DNA of 64,000 nucleotides from NCBI GenBank assembly GCA_964017185.1, contig OZ024874.1, forward strand, positions 31,162,721 to 31,226,720, in the 5' to 3' direction. Source of the stretch: Rugalucina vietnamica. Taxonomy: Eukaryota > Mollusca > Bivalvia > Lucinida > Lucinidae. The notes under the pieces are model-generated. The model did not search any database. It was given only the letters and a program-made list of their open reading frames with translations, and was not told the DNA's origin. Shown piece after piece: positions 9,732 through 19,861 of this stretch (the stretch's first letter is position 1; each line of letters starts with the position of its first letter). The translations under genes and the position numbers were made by a program.

Positions 9732-12700
9732 GTTACCGTTTCAATCCTTCAAAGGGAACAAACTTGTTGATTCTTATTATTTTGGCTGGAGATATAGAAA
9801 TGAACCCAGGCCCCAGGTTCCAGTGCCGCACGTGCAAGAAGTATTGTAAGGCGGCCGAGAAAGCAGTTAAATGTGAAGATTGCGAGAAACGCTTCCATGC
9901 GTCTTGCGTAAATCTTGGTCCCGTTGAGTTACAAAAGATTGAGTCGGGTAATGATTCTTGGTATTGTTCAAACTGCAAAGCTGAGTGCAGCCTATGCAGT
10001 GGTGCTGTTTTGAATTCCCATAAGGCTGTCCAGTGTGACAAATGTGAAATGTGGGTGCACAATAACTGTTCTTTTATGTCAGACTCAGAGTATGAAACGA
10101 TGCAAAACTCAAACTGTACATGGATTTGCCCAAAATGTGACTTTTTCAATTTCTCAGACTCTTTTTTCAATGAACAGTTTAACTTGGAAAGTGAAAATAG
10201 GTTTGACCTACTTGCAAGAGGTCATGAAAACAAGTCCACTGAAACCTTGAATAGCAAAAACAGTTTTATTAGTGGTCTGAAATTTTCCAGTATCAACATA
10301 AACAGTATAAGAGGAAAAAAACTTGAGTTGTTGGCCTTCATTGATTTTCATCAATCGCAGATTTTGGCGATTCAGGAAACAAAAATTGACAATTCCATAT
10401 TAACGTCTGAATTATTTCCGGAATCTTTTCCATACAGTGTGTACAGAAAGGATAGAACCTTACATGGTGGTGGTGTTATGCTTCTTGTACACAAGGACAT
10501 CCCACACATGCCCCTCACAGAATTGGACAATGACTCGGAGTCAGTTTGGGTCAAACTTTTTGTAAATAAGAAAACTCACTTTGTGGCTAGCTGGTATCGA
10601 CCACCTGTCGATGGTCATTTACCAGTATCGGACAATGGAAATGACTTATTGAATTCACTGGAAAAGTTTGACAATTTATTTAGAGAACAGCTTGACAAAA
10701 TCAAAAATATTAATAAAGGCAACAAACCCCCCTTAATTCATGTTTTAGGTGATTTCAACTTTAGAGATATTGTATGGCCGGACAGACTCAGCAAATCTGG
10801 GTCATCATTGAGTCAGACGGAGGGTCAGATTTTGATAGATATCATGAATGACCATGGTTTGGAACAATTAGTCAATTTCCCCACCAGAGAAAGAAATACT
10901 TTGGACTTAATTTTGACCTCTCTTCCTGGTCAGTTTGTAGACATTCATTCCCCGGATAAGCTCAGTGATCATGACATTGTTTCTGGCACATTGAAAATTG
11001 CTATCCCCCCTATAAAGAAACCTAGGAGAAAAGTGTATCGTTATCAGAAAGGTGATTATGAATCTATGAGAGCAGAAACACTTAAATTTGCAAAGGAAAG
11101 ATACTTCAACGGTTACTCAGATACTCGGTCGGTCCAGGAAAATTTCAATCTCATTACATCGTTTATTCAGGAATCGGCAGATAAACATATCCCCTCAAAA
11201 ACTAGTCGCTCAGTTTCCTCTGTCCCTTGGATAACACCTGAAATAAGAAGGAAGATTCGCAGAAAAAATGCAACTCATGCAAAAGCTAAAAAGACTGGTA
11301 GTGCAAAATTTAGATCTAAATTTGAATCTTTACGGAAAGAGATCAAAGCTGATATCAGGAAGCAGCATGATCTTTATGTGAACAACTTGGTAGGAGATGT
11401 TAAGGCTAATCCTAGAGATTTTTACAGGTACATAAACAGTCAGAAAAAAGATACCCAAGGTATTCCCCCGTTGAAAAAGAGAAATGGAAGTGGAATAGCT
11501 CAATCTGAATTTGAGAAGGCGGAAGAATTTAATGGTCAGTTCTCGGATGTTTTCACTAAAAGTGAATACAAACAGGTCCCTCTTATGGTTAGATCTGCCC
11601 CATTCATGCATGATATTGTGGTCACAAAGGAAGGGGTGACCAAACTTCTCAAAGGTCTAAACCCGTCTAAAGCCTTAGGGCCTGATGAGCTTCATCCTAG
11701 AGTCCTAAAGGAACTGGCTATGGAATTAGGGCCAGTATTCGCCCATCTCTTCCAGCAGTCAATTGATACAGGTGAAATTCCTAAAGAATGGTCTCTTGCT
11801 AATATTTGCCCCCTGTTTAAGAAGGGCGACAGGTCACTTGCCCGCAATTACCGCCCTGTTTCTTTGACATGCATTCCTTGTAAGCTTCTTGAACATATTG
11901 TATGCTCAAATATTATGGCCCATCTTGATGAACATGAACTCCTGTCGGACAGGCAACACGCATTTAGGAAATGGCATAGCTGTGAAACTCAGTTGACTAC
12001 AGTGATAAATGACTGGGCCAAAATCTTAGACAAAAAAGGCCAGGTCGACACTTTTATACTCGATTTTGAAAAGGCTTTCGATACTCCTCCCCATGAACTC
12101 CTTAAAAGCAAATTGTTCAGCTATGGAATAGGTGGAACAACACTGAATTGGATAAATGCTTTCCTTTGTTTCAGACAACAAAGGGTAGTGGTTAATGGTA
12201 TTAAATCGGATTGGGCTCCAGTTGTGTCGGGTGTCCCTCAGGGCACCGTTCTCGGCCCCTTGCTGTTTTCCTTGTATATAAATGACATCTCAGCAGACAT
12301 CGAGTCTGAAATAAGACTCTTTGCTGATGATTGTGTTTGCTATCGTGAAATCAAGAATGAAGAGGATACATTGAAACTTCAAAGAGACATTGATCGCCTA
12401 GGCAGTTGGGCTAGAAAATGGGGAATGAGATTTCAACCCGTCAAATGCAACATGATGCAGCTGACAAATAAACGGTCTAGTAAGATACAGGCTAACTACA
12501 CCCTTGAGGGCACTTTACTGGAAAATGTTGAAAGCATAAAATACCTGGGTGTAACTATCACAAATGATTTGAAATGGAATACTCATATTTCCAATGTTTG
12601 TACAAAGGCTAACAGAACTCTCGGATTCTTGAGGAGAAATTTGTATTCTTGTCCCCCAGATGTGAAAGAAGCAGCTTATAAAGGACTGGTGCGGCCGGTC

Positions 12701-13141
12701 TTGGAATATGGAAGCTCAGTTTGGGACCCTCACACTCATGGCCTCCAGGAAGAACTGGAAAAGGTCCAAAATCGTGCGGCAAGGTTTGTGACGGGAAATT
12801 ATGTTTTTGAAACTGGGAGCATGACTGGCATTTTAGGTCAACTGAAATGGGAATCTCTTAAGAAAAGGAGGAAGGATAGTAGACTTATATTGCTATACAA
12901 AGGTCTAAAGGGTAAAGCCAGAATACCCACAGATGACCTTATCCCAAAGAATAGGCGTTGTAGAAATCAACACTCTTTGGCTTTTCAGATACCTTCAGCT
13001 AGCAAAGAAGCGTACAAAAGTAGTTTCTTTCCACAGACTATCAGGGACTGGAATGACCTCCCTGATTCACTTGTCTCCTCTGCTGAAATGTCTGATGACT
13101 GTGTGTCCAAGTTCGCTTCACTCGTGCGTTCAAGGGACTAA
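9647..13141 (+). CDS. intact LINE polyprotein (2A-like, PHD-PHD, endonuclease, reverse transcriptase), CR1/L2-type
   Basis: This 1164-codon frame is uninterrupted and encodes the enzymes for target-primed reverse transcription of a non-LTR retrotransposon. In order: translated 5' monomers (1-27); a hydrophobic segment ending in a DIEMNPGP 2A-like motif (about 38-56); two Cys/His PHD-type fingers (60-110 and 114-163); and an apurinic-type endonuclease (about 211-447) with its Asn, QETKID, GDFNF and SDHD boxes. The reverse transcriptase follows, with LDFEKAFD, SGVPQGTVLGPLLF and FADD at 892-895. The C-terminal part has the usual LEYGSSVWDP and RDWNDLP boxes. All catalytic boxes look intact, so the copy may be young or active. 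The real start could be an ATG inside or downstream of the monomers. No separate ORF1 is present upstream; the PHD region may take its place. Confidence 0.93.
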   Translation: MSWAEFVWAEFVMGRVCHGPSLLWAELSSYRFNPSKGTNLLILIILAGDIEMNPGPRFQCRTCKKYCKAAEKAVKCEDCEKRFHASCVNLGPVELQKIESGNDSWYCSNCKAECSLCSGAVLNSHKAVQCDKCEMWVHNNCSFMSDSEYETMQNSNCTWICPKCDFFNFSDSFFNEQFNLESENRFDLLARGHENKSTETLNSKNSFISGLKFSSININSIRGKKLELLAFIDFHQSQILAIQETKIDNSILTSELFPESFPYSVYRKDRTLHGGGVMLLVHKDIPHMPLTELDNDSESVWVKLFVNKKTHFVASWYRPPVDGHLPVSDNGNDLLNSLEKFDNLFREQLDKIKNINKGNKPPLIHVLGDFNFRDIVWPDRLSKSGSSLSQTEGQILIDIMNDHGLEQLVNFPTRERNTLDLILTSLPGQFVDIHSPDKLSDHDIVSGTLKIAIPPIKKPRRKVYRYQKGDYESMRAETLKFAKERYFNGYSDTRSVQENFNLITSFIQESADKHIPSKTSRSVSSVPWITPEIRRKIRRKNATHAKAKKTGSAKFRSKFESLRKEIKADIRKQHDLYVNNLVGDVKANPRDFYRYINSQKKDTQGIPPLKKRNGSGIAQSEFEKAEEFNGQFSDVFTKSEYKQVPLMVRSAPFMHDIVVTKEGVTKLLKGLNPSKALGPDELHPRVLKELAMELGPVFAHLFQQSIDTGEIPKEWSLANICPLFKKGDRSLARNYRPVSLTCIPCKLLEHIVCSNIMAHLDEHELLSDRQHAFRKWHSCETQLTTVINDWAKILDKKGQVDTFILDFEKAFDTPPHELLKSKLFSYGIGGTTLNWINAFLCFRQQRVVVNGIKSDWAPVVSGVPQGTVLGPLLFSLYINDISADIESEIRLFADDCVCYREIKNEEDTLKLQRDIDRLGSWARKWGMRFQPVKCNMMQLTNKRSSKIQANYTLEGTLLENVESIKYLGVTITNDLKWNTHISNVCTKANRTLGFLRRNLYSCPPDVKEAAYKGLVRPVLEYGSSVWDPHTHGLQEELEKVQNRAARFVTGNYVFETGSMTGILGQLKWESLKKRRKDSRLILLYKGLKGKARIPTDDLIPKNRRCRNQHSLAFQIPSASKEAYKSSFFPQTIRDWNDLPDSLVSSAEMSDDCVSKFASLVRSRD
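9758..9814 (+). other. 2A-like ribosome-skipping / signal motif
   Basis: Codons 38-56 of the LINE frame give a Leu/Ile-rich run followed by AGDIEMNPGP, matching the DxExNPGP 2A consensus. Skipping would fall between the Gly and the final Pro at 9812. Such motifs are known near the N-terminus of some animal non-LTR retrotransposon ORFs. Whether it skips or serves as a signal sequence here is untested. Confidence 0.85.
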
Positions 13142-13252
13142 TTTCCCCCCCATCCGAACCCCCTGGTGAAATAATGTCATTTGGCGTGTCACCAGTAAAC
13201 TATTCAGATTCAGATTTGATAGGTTACAGTCATATAAATAAAGGTTGATTGA
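13142..13252 (+). other. LINE 3' untranslated tail
   Basis: The short region after the LINE stop includes GGCGTGTCACCAGTAAACTA and ends near ATAAATAAAGGTTGATTGAT. A relative of this tail is seen at 14450-14560, which supports it as the element's 3' end. Confidence 0.65.
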
Positions 13253-13274
13253 TAACATCCGGACTCAGTAATTC

Positions 13275-13565
13275 AGTAACTCTGTTCCAGTAATTTTATA
13301 TTACTGATCGTTCCAAGGCGATACCTCTGTAGTGGTTTTTACTATTTTTATGTTTTGGCATTGATTTTGTGTTGTTTGCACCTTATGTGTGCTTTTTAAT
13401 AGTTTGGTTAAGTTTTGGTAACTCAGTGGCCGCCTTTGGGAAAATAGCTGCTCACTCGGCTTACCATACGTTCTCTTAGTATAAGTACTAGTTTTTCCCA
13501 CCTCGGTTTTGGAGTGGGAATTTCTTTCTGATTGCGCCATTTCCTGATCATTGCCTGTTTTTACC
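13275..13565 (-). repeat. dispersed 300-bp repeat, copy A
   Basis: It shares TTACTGATCGTTCCAAG, GAAAATAGCTGCTCA and GATTGCGCC-TTTCCTGAT with 35055-35360 in the same orientation. On the minus strand both copies begin with a similar peptide (MAQSERNSHSK or a variant), which suggests the end of an element that once coded. Confidence 0.75.
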
Positions 13566-13794
13566 TTTCAATTACCTGAGGATTCCGGAAGTGTGTCCAT
13601 GTTAGGTATACTCACGTATACTAACGATATAGAAAGTCACCATACTTGTAACGGTGCGTTCCTTTAATAAATTTCTGATTTCTCAGAATATTTTTGCTGA
13701 TCTCATTTTTGCTGATCTCAAAGGTCCAAAAAGAAAATACAATCTGCGCTATGGATGATGTATGGGGAGTACGTTCAAAAAGGTACATGTAGGC

Positions 13795-13862
13795 AATGAT
13801 CAGGAAAATGCGCAATCACAAAGAAATTCCCACTCCAAATACCGAGGCGGGAAAATCCATAC
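13795..13862 (+). repeat. inverted end fragment of the 300-bp repeat
   Basis: GGCAATGATCAGGAAAATGC through GGAGTGGGAA-type sequence is the inverse of 13500-13565. The two therefore form an inverted pair about 230 bp apart. Confidence 0.65.
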
Positions 13863-14385
13863 CATACCATCATCATGGACAAACAATGTCATTAAAGTAT
13901 TTATATCTTGGATAAGTAAATTTTGTGTTAGTGTTAATATGTATGAAATTTACTTAAGTAGCTACATTAGTAGGTTGCATACGATTGTTTTTATCTTATG
14001 GATAGCAAAACGATTTACTACTGCGGTTATGGTAGGAGGTGAAGTGAGGTAATTGCTGTATGTTAACATAAGTAATCAGGAGTGATGTTCTACAGCAAGA
14101 ACTGGGGCAAATATTGATGGAAGTGGGTAAGGAGTGCTGGCACTGTAACAGTAACCAAGCATATACACGAGTGTATAAGAATATCTAGGCTATTGTATCA
14201 CCGCATGGAATACAATTTGTGGTACTAAAACCACACAATTGTCGGACTTATCACATTCTGTGCACGTTCTAGGCCACCCTGATTTTCAAAGGAGAAAACG
14301 AAAGTACGTAAAGACAGACACATATAAGACACATATAAGTGTCCATTTGGGTAGTCCATTCCGGTAATTAGGCCCATTCCACTCC
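13863..14385. other. non-coding stretch, nothing recognised
   Basis: No gene or clear repeat was found. It lies between a repeat end and a truncated LINE 3' tail. Confidence 0.4.
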
Positions 14386-14560
14386 CTTCTGGTAAAGGAT
14401 CACACCGGTATAGAATGACCTTCCTGACTCTCTGATTTCCACGATCAGATGTTCGCTTCGCTTGTGCGTACTAGAGACTTATTTTCGCCCATCCGAACCT
14501 CTGATGAAACATTACCATTTGGCGTGTCATCAATAAACTATTCAGAATCAGATTATGATG
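14386..14560 (+). mobile_element. truncated LINE 3' end, related to the intact LINE
   Basis: It matches the final codons and tail of the intact LINE: TTCGCTT-CTTGTGCGTACTAG, then CCATCCGAACC, GGCGTGTCATCAATAAACTA and TTCAGAATCAGA. Only the 3' end is present, consistent with 5' truncation during reverse transcription. Confidence 0.7.
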
Positions 14561-15290
14561 TTTTGTGTTCAGGTCTGGTAGCATTGACGTCATCCTCCTG
14601 GATTTCAAGGCGTTCAACAAAGTTCTGCATGAACGCCTTGTTATCAAGCTAAGACAATGTGGATTAAAGGGAAACATGTTCCTAGTTACTTACGTGTCTG
14701 AAGCCAACACGTACTTGTCGAAGGACAGCCATCCACCTCAGTCCCCGTCGTGTCTGGCGTCTCCCAGGGCAGTGTCAGGTCGCATTCTACCACTTATTTA
14801 CATAAATGACATGCCACAGAAAGTCAATTCTAGAGCACGACTATTCTTTGATGACAGTCTCCTGCACAGCTAATATTGCGGTATGGACATAGTTAGACTT
14901 CAGCCATTGGAAAAAGAGCGATAGTTGTTATTTAATCCCAGCAAGGGCGAGGTAATCAAATCAAAACCACAAATGAAAAAGAATTCTATCAAAGCCATAA
15001 ACCAAATCTACCACCATGACCTTTTAATTACCAAGACTGGGAAATACCTGGGTATCATTACATCAGAAGACCTCTCTTGTAAGGCTCATTTGGAAGCTGC
15101 TACAAAAAAGGCAAAAACAACAGCACGGCCTTCTTCCGTATGAACCTCTACAGCTGTCCCCAGGATGTCAAAACCCAGTGCTATACTACCCATGCGTATA
15201 CCACATCAGCCTGGGACCCGCACGCCACAGAATGTCAAGTAATTTGAAGCGGTGCAGCGCAGCGAAGCCATATTAAACAAAGGTGACTAC
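14561..15290 (+). pseudogene. degenerate LINE reverse-transcriptase fragment
   Basis: Pieces of a reverse transcriptase are legible in shifting frames: DVILLDF-KAFNK around 14585-14630, a VSGVSQGSV-like box near 14750, YINDMPQKV at about 14800, a degraded FADD-like box and TGKYLGI near 15035. Frameshifts and stops break it. It belongs to a different LINE lineage from the intact element, judging by residue choices. Confidence 0.7.
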
Positions 15291-15718
15291 AGAGCAACAA
15301 GCAGCTCCTCCTAGATGCTAGATCTGCGTTTACATGCAAGCGTTTGGTGCCTTTTGAAAGTTAAGTGGTATGGGTGTGGGGGTAAAATCAACAGTAGCAT
15401 TAGTCTACAATGACATATTTATCTACAATGACCCTTGCTAAGTGCAATAAGGCTCAGTCGTCAATGTAGGCAAAATGAAAGCATTACAAGAATAATCAAC
15501 ATTTTAAATTCAGCATTGGCATTTGAACACAATAAAAGTATATGCAAATTAACCATTCAAAGAAGTGAGCAAATAAAATAAATGATATTTTCATTCATCT
15601 TACCAAGTATCAGCAGTTTGTTTTTGTGAATAAAATTCTCACCAATATTGAATTTACAGATTTTTAAGCACAACGCCTACAGCTGTAAATACTCAACAAT
15701 TTATAAAAAAATATCATC
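15291..15718. other. non-coding stretch, nothing recognised
   Basis: AT-rich sequence. No supported gene or repeat boundary was found. Confidence 0.4.
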
Positions 15719-15936
15719 GAAAATTGGGTTTACGTTGCACTGTACTGTTAAAGAAGAGAAACATTTTAACGTCGAGTAAAAATATATCCCACTTTCGCAG
15801 CTCGTAAGCAAGTTTTTGATAAATAAACATGTGATATAGAGAAGGACACAAAGTTGTCCAGACAGTACGATGTTTCTTTCTGACGTTAAAATGTTTCTCT
15901 TTTTTAACAGTACAGTGCAACGTAAACCCAATTTTT
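15719..15936. mobile_element. MITE with 54-bp terminal inverted repeats
   Basis: The arms at 15721-15773 and 15882-15936 are near-perfect inverses (AAATTGGGTTTACGTTGCAC on the left, with its complement on the right) around a centre of about 108 bp. It has no coding capacity and no clear target duplication. Confidence 0.75.
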
Positions 15937-16950
15937 ATTGTCTAACTGTGCACTGATGAGCAATGACAGGTATACACAAATTCTTCTGATTTTATAGAAA
16001 TTATTAAAATGTAATTATTAGGCTACACCCATCAGGTCCAAGAAAACACCATGGCATCAGCATCTGATATCAAACCTTTCAAAAAGCAATTGTAAACTAT
16101 TCGGTTGGCACTAGGTACTACACTGATTCACTTTTACACTATGGATTTTAGCATAGCCGTTTATTATGTAATTTCAGAACTATCAAATGGCATGTATTTT
16201 GGAAACAAAGTTCGAAGTGAACTGAAATTGTTGCTAAACTATCTCAATCACTTTGATTTTGATCCGATTACTTTGATATTTTGCTTTTTAAGTGTTATAT
16301 GTTCCTTTCAAACACAGTTTGATTAAACGGAAAAAGTAAACAACGACCAGGAACTGACACAATAATATAAAAAAGACAACAAACACTCGGTTTTTAAAAC
16401 CAACGTGAAACATAGAAGATTTGATTGTCATAACCAACAAATAGACAAAGAAACTTATGGTTAATCGAGAGACCAGGTATATTTTTCATAAGAGGGCCAC
16501 TCAGCTCCCTTCCGAACGAAGTATAATCTGTTCTTACACTAAAGAACATTGAACTAAACAACAGCTCCTCTCTCTGTATTGAAGGTATCGGTCTTATTCT
16601 CAAAGTATTCTGCATTAGCGATGTTGATACGGCTATAGGGGATTTATATCCGAAAAAATAGAAACGCAAGGGTATCATTCATCAATTTTTCTTGAAGATC
16701 ATATGAAGAATGTCAATATTTCATTTTTGCATTTTAAAGACATGTTATTCGATGATACATTCTTAATCTTTTAAAACCTGAGGTCGAAACTCAGTTCTAG
16801 AAAATAAGTCATGAACCAGATGGGGGTCAGATGTAAAAGTCGCATTAAAACTGCACCGTTTTTAATTCTGTCTACAGTGATTACTGCTTGTGTTTGGAAT
16901 ATTTTTAATACACATGTTTGGAATATTTTTAATACACATGTACATAGAGG
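15937..16950. other. non-coding stretch with a short tandem duplication
   Basis: No gene was found. At about 16893-16940 the 24-bp unit TTTGGAATATTTTTAATACA is repeated twice in tandem, just before a large hairpin. Confidence 0.4.
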
Positions 16951-17102
16951 ATATTTACTTTTTTGAGGTGAATACCAAATATATTTCATCGAGTGAGTTG
17001 AAAACATCAAAATTTTCACGAGTGCGTAGCACGAGTGAAAATTTAGATGTTTTCAAGTCACGAGATGAAATATATTTGGTATTTACCGATAAAAAGTAAA
17101 TT
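16951..17102. repeat. 150-bp near-perfect hairpin
   Basis: The arms (AATACCAAATATATTTCATC on the left, inverse on the right) pair along about 70 bp each with few mismatches around the centre GTGCGTAGCAC at about 17025. It is likely a small palindromic MITE. Confidence 0.75.
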
Positions 17103-17879
17103 TTCTTTTTATTTTATACAATACACGGGCATTTTCCTATTCACAAAGCAGGCGGTGAAAATGCAAAAACCAAAAATGTTTGAAAACACAAATAATTTTG
17201 GTACCACATTGTTCCTAACGTTCTAACTAAGAAAATGAATACCCACACTTTATGTTTTCGTTCGTAAATAACGGAGTTATAGGCATTTGAATTTCTGAAG
17301 TGAGGCGCATTTAATGACGTCAAGTGAATGGAAACGTCAGAAGTAATCCAAACTCTACAGTGAAAATATCGGCTGGTATCAATCACTAGTGAAAATATCA
17401 ATATCAATTCTGCAGTGAAAATATCACTTTTACCCATTTTTGATATACATTAATTTCACTGCTAAGTATAAAATAATTGTAGGTACTCGGACGTTAATAA
17501 TCACGTCAGAACATGTTCGCCGGTAGCAATGATGTATTTATTCTGTACTCTTGTAAAGGACAGATATTCGAATACCCAAAACGTAAATTTTCGCATGATA
17601 TTTAGGTCATTTTGAATTTGAGAAATTAATGAAGAACTAAACCATGTAAACGGTAAAATATCATCATTGCGTTTTTTGTCGGGTATACATACGCTTGTAT
17701 AGATATATACATGTACATGAAAATGTACATAGACTACTTTGTATGTCATTTCTTCTCTAATACGTAAACAAATTTAAAATTAACTTTATTTTATGTATAC
17801 GTATCTTTCTTTCACTTGAAATTATTTGATATTTAGCAGGGAAAGACTGGCGTCTGATGTTTTTGTCGACAGTATTAAC
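17103..17879. other. non-coding stretch with a recurring CAGTGAAAATATC word
   Basis: No gene was seen. CAGTGAAAATATC or AGTGAAAATATCA occurs at about 17359, 17390 and 17414, a weak short tandem motif. Confidence 0.4.
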
Positions 17880-18101
17880 CCATATTTGACGAATAGATTC
17901 TCACAACATTATCAATTGGATGAGTCCACTTTCATTATAGGGGCATCAGGAGTGATTTTTAAAGTTTGTTCGATTTTTCGATGAAAACTCTAAGCAAACA
18001 GAATAGCCCCAGATGGGACGCCGCGTTCTGCGGCGTCACATCTGGGGCTATTCTGTTTGCCTATGTCCATAAAAGGGACGCCAGGCTTAAATGAGTTAAT
18101 A
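17880..18101 (+). mobile_element. dispersed repeat with a 67-nt hairpin, copy A
   Basis: It shares GAGTCCACTTTCATT, CAGGAGTGATTTTTAAA and an almost identical tail with 26665-26903. The hairpin at 17994-18060 has a 22-bp perfect outer stem (GCAAACAGAATAGCCCCAGATG), one mismatch, an 8-bp inner stem and a 5-nt loop. It is followed by GGGACGCCAGGCTTAAATGA. Confidence 0.75.
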
Positions 18102-19151
18102 TGTTTCTGTTTCTCGAAATAGTACATGTGTATCCGTCTGGTATTGCTGGATTGTCAATCTTAAATATTGCCTTTCAACTGCGACAATCTTAGAATTATT
18201 TAAAACGTATAAATAAATGTATCACGGTACAGCTTTCCATCCTGAGACATCTTATAAGATGACTGATGCCGGCTAAGGTCAGCCTTTGTTTTTCTCTTTG
18301 ATTTTTCGTCACCAATTAAGCATTTGTACTAACGAATTAAAAATGAGTAAAAACAAAAAAGAAAGGAATAAAAATAGAATAAAATGAATAAACAGATAAA
18401 TAAAAATAATATTCTTGTTAGAAGAAAACAAATTGCTAATAAGCTTGTCTTGTCAAATGAATATCGAAAATCATTATAATGTTGTACGTCATCACACTGA
18501 ATCTTTTCGACTTGGCATTATAAAAAAGCTTTGCATAATTATACTGTTAATTATAATGACCAACCAATTAAATAGCTGTGATATCACACTATTATATCAT
18601 GTCATAATAAGGATAAAAGATCTTTCGCACTAGACTCGGTATTATTAAAGATAATGACATGACATAGGTTCTTCTTTATTACATGTCATTTTCCGTTGCC
18701 TTGACAATATTTACTTGCGTATTTAAACCTCTGATTTTCTGATCATTGCAGAATAAGACTGTTTGTCTGCCAGTTGTCAGATAAATTTCATGTTATTTAT
18801 TTATTTTATTTTTGATGTGATATGAGACATTGTCGGTAGAAATACGTATCCCTTAAGGTATGTACGGGAAAATAACTTATTACTCGAACAAAAGTACTTA
18901 GATCAAATTATTAGAATGAAATTTGTGACAATAAGTTTTGTTTAAAACATGACAATATTTTCACAGAGACGAAAGAATGAAGCTGTTTTAGGAAAGACGG
19001 ACACGGAAACGGGGGCCTAGTGGATACCTATATTCACCTACAACAAAGGGGTTATTGTACATGCCTCTACTGTTCACAACCAAATTCAACTTTTCGAAAT
19101 AACATCACATTTGTTTTAGGTGATGAAATCAACTGTACTTGAATCCGAAAT

Positions 19152-19196
<45 letters not shown>

Positions 19197-19577
19197 ATTT
19201 TGGACAAGGGTATCATTTTCGGGTACTACTGGTATCCACTCACATGTGCACAAATGGTATGTCCAGTTAAAACGAAGAATATGTCATGACAAATTTATCA
19301 TGCAAAGAAAAAAAAAACATCATTTATCGTAATCTTTAGAGGTATTCAAGGAAAAAGTCTATCAAAAACAGCTCCGTACTGCTGAACAGGATAGATGGCC
19401 TTTCTTAAAAGTGTGTCACTTTGCTGTCTGATTATTTTTGTCTGCACTTTCCAAAATGGCGTGGGAAAAACAAGAAATTAAACAATGTGATAAACTATAA
19501 ACGAGCTATGATCTAAAGGGAGTCTCGGTTTTAATAAACCATTGAGTATCATATGATTTGTCATCCGACACTGACCA
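18102..19577. other. non-coding stretch with a 42-nt poly(T)
   Basis: No gene was recognised. A T-run spans 19154-19195. The stretch presumably contains 5' non-coding exon or promoter sequence of the receptor gene, but none can be pinpointed. Confidence 0.4.
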
Positions 19578-19799
19578 TTACGAAAACATGCCCATGCAAA
19601 ATATGCAACGATTTTTCAAATGAAAAATTGAAAAATTCAGTGGAAAATATTTGATATTTTTCTTATTTTTGCTCAAAACATAGATTGAGATTGTGGGTAC
19701 ATGTTAGAACCGCCTCAGCGAGTGTCACCCCTGCATACCCCAGTTTTGCTATATAAGGCTAAAGGGGGTATACATTTCATGGACATGTTTTCCTGATGC
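19578..19799. mobile_element. MITE of the GATTGTGGGTAC family, copy 1
   Basis: The outer inverted ends are TTACGAAAACATGCCCATG and CATGGACATGTTTTCCTGA. Inside are GATTGTGGGTACATGTTAGA and TGCATACCCCAG-like blocks shared with 59692-59943. The central hairpin has lost one arm here. The right end abuts the polypyrimidine tract of the receptor coding exon. Confidence 0.65.
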
Positions 19800-19861
19800 G
19801 TATTTCTTTTCTTTCCAGGCTCTCTGAACTTGCGGACGGAAACTCAGAATCGCCGAAGACA

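Noticed and set aside
16394-16678. 95-codon minus-strand frame
   Set aside because: No recognisable motif, no splice signals consistent with an exon, and composition like the surrounding AT-rich DNA.
19796-19861. Upstream extension of the receptor frame to an ATG at 19796
   Set aside because: The extra codons translate a polypyrimidine tract and CAG splice acceptor. The first ATG in the exon is at 19862.
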